Assembly (NCBI GenBank): GCA_003194525.1
Contig: NBIV01000196.1
Span: forward strand, 1-64,000
DNA from: Gracilariopsis chorda
Taxonomy: Eukaryota > Rhodophyta > Florideophyceae > Gracilariales > Gracilariaceae
Direction of reading: 5' to 3'
DNA length: 64,000 nt
Shown: positions 62,900-64,000 of the stretch, piece after piece
How positions within the stretch are numbered: the first letter of the stretch is position 1
Layout of the letters: each line of letters starts with the position of its first letter
Notes under the pieces: model-generated
The model's database searches: none
What the model saw: the letters and a program-made list of their open reading frames with translations, nothing else
What the model was told of the DNA's origin: nothing
Program-made: the position numbers and the translations under genes

Positions 62900-64000
62900 C
62901 TTTTCCCAGTCTGGGTGAATTTTAGATAGTATGGTACAGGAAAACATGTGGCACGCGTTGGGATTTTTGGCTCTAGGTTCTGAATTTATTTATTAGGTTA
63001 GCTTCCTTTGGCCCCTGACACTGAGTTTTCTACTTTTATGGCGCTCGGAAGGTGTGCCCTAATTTATTTAAATGGTTTAGATAATTGTAGTGAACCATAC
63101 TTAGGTGGGAGTGACCTCGCGGTCTCGAGTGCAAAGTAAACTCAGCAAGGTTGGTCTTTAAAACCATCGTTCTAGTGTCATAAACTAGAGTGAGCTCTGG
63201 TCGCAACTGCCCTCGTAGGTCACGGACTTCATCTGGAGAGTCCCCACGCTTGGTTTCAGTAAAAGTACCCCCTTGAGACCACTCACGACATCTTTGTAAG
63301 TACACCCAACGTGGGTCTGACATTTTACTGTTTGTTTTGTGTATACTGTTGCAGGACAGATCTCCACCCCAGCATTGGGTTGTTTCGTTGGTTGTTCTGA
63401 CCATTTTACACCCTGGTTCTGTGGTCTGTTGCCCCTGTAAGCATGACCCTCGCCATCTTGTTTTCCGGTTCTTTTTCTCCTTTGGGACGCTACACTTGGT
63501 GTGTACACTGTCTACTTTGCTTCACTCGGGTTATTTTCTGATCTCGTTCCTCTCAAGATTTTTCGTAGTCACCTCTACAGGTATAGAAAGTATCCACCGT
63601 TGGATTTACACCCAATAACCGTGTGGAGTAGAGGGATCGTCCACTGATTCTACCCTTCATACGGAGCAAAGACTCTGACGCCTTGACAGCTACAACCCGC
63701 ACGGGGTTTTCTTCACAGGATTCGTGGGCAGTTGTACAACGATGATATTGGTGTAGTGCAAACCCCGAAGGTTGGGTATCACACTCAAGAGGTCTGGGGT
63801 CTTGCTCCCGGTGGAGGCAGTCCCAGTGACAGAGCCCTCTGCATACCTGTAATACGGGCGTAACTACGTAGGTATTTCGGATTGACCACAGAGGTGGGTA
63901 AAGAAGGTGAACTGGAGCCAGAAAGACGGGAAAACCAAAGACCGGTGTGCCACACGATGTGGTGGTTTAGAATACACTCGGTGAAGGGTGCTTTCCGAGG
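62900..64000. other. Unrecognised sequence at window end
   Basis: No domain-bearing frame. The longest minus-strand frame (63036-63404) has no recognisable motif. Given the neighbourhood it may be part of another element that continues beyond the window. Confidence 0.4.

Noticed and set aside
1-64000. tRNA, rRNA or CRISPR features
   Set aside because: I looked for TTCGA-type tRNA arms, rRNA cores and regular short repeats and found none I could support by eye.

Overview
The window looks like nuclear DNA of a eukaryotic alga, most likely a red alga of the Chondrus/Gracilaria type (inference). Host genes are compact and nearly intron-free, they include a plastid-lipid type glycosyltransferase and a mitochondrial ribosomal protein, and they sit beside a dense block of LTR retrotransposons. 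The few introns proposed are short (97-130 bp) with GT..AG ends. I recognise no rRNA, tRNA, CRISPR array or bacterial operon structure.

Bases 1-32.6 kb are the gene-bearing part. In order: class 2 dihydroorotate dehydrogenase (+), PH-domain/CAMK-like kinase (-), a young Copia element (4.65-10.08 kb), a LysA-like PLP decarboxylase (+), a BTB/POZ protein (+), a small coiled-coil protein (-), an unrecognised protein (-), a PRA1-family protein (+), a mitochondrial carrier (-), an SLC35-type nucleotide-sugar transporter (-), mitochondrial ribosomal protein mL41 (-), a bacterial-type Hc1/histone H1-like protein (+, two exons), a weak small membrane ORF (-), a GGCT-like protein (+), bifunctional PFK2/FBPase2 (+), an MGDG-synthase-like GT28 glycosyltransferase (-) and quinolinate phosphoribosyltransferase (+). 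These are unrelated housekeeping functions with mixed orientation.

Bases 33-63 kb are a transposon island. It holds two related Copia-order elements on the minus strand (A, 33038-39537, very young; B, 45223-51700, older and broken), a complete-ended pogo-like DNA transposon (39745-41970), a decayed relative of it (about 41981-44177), a further transposase scrap, and a 10.4 kb chromodomain Gypsy element (C, 52490-62899). All three LTR elements have matching 5-bp target duplications. The last 1.1 kb is unrecognised.

The most unusual signals are inside the mobile elements. A and B carry an extra 5' ORF for a protein with two CX2CX12HX5H zinc fingers; it is preceded in both by a leader-intron signature. 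Their U3 regions hold a series of four hairpins whose stems differ between A and B by compensatory changes. Element C carries a large antisense ORF between pol and the 3' LTR. Among host genes the Hc1-like histone is the most surprising.
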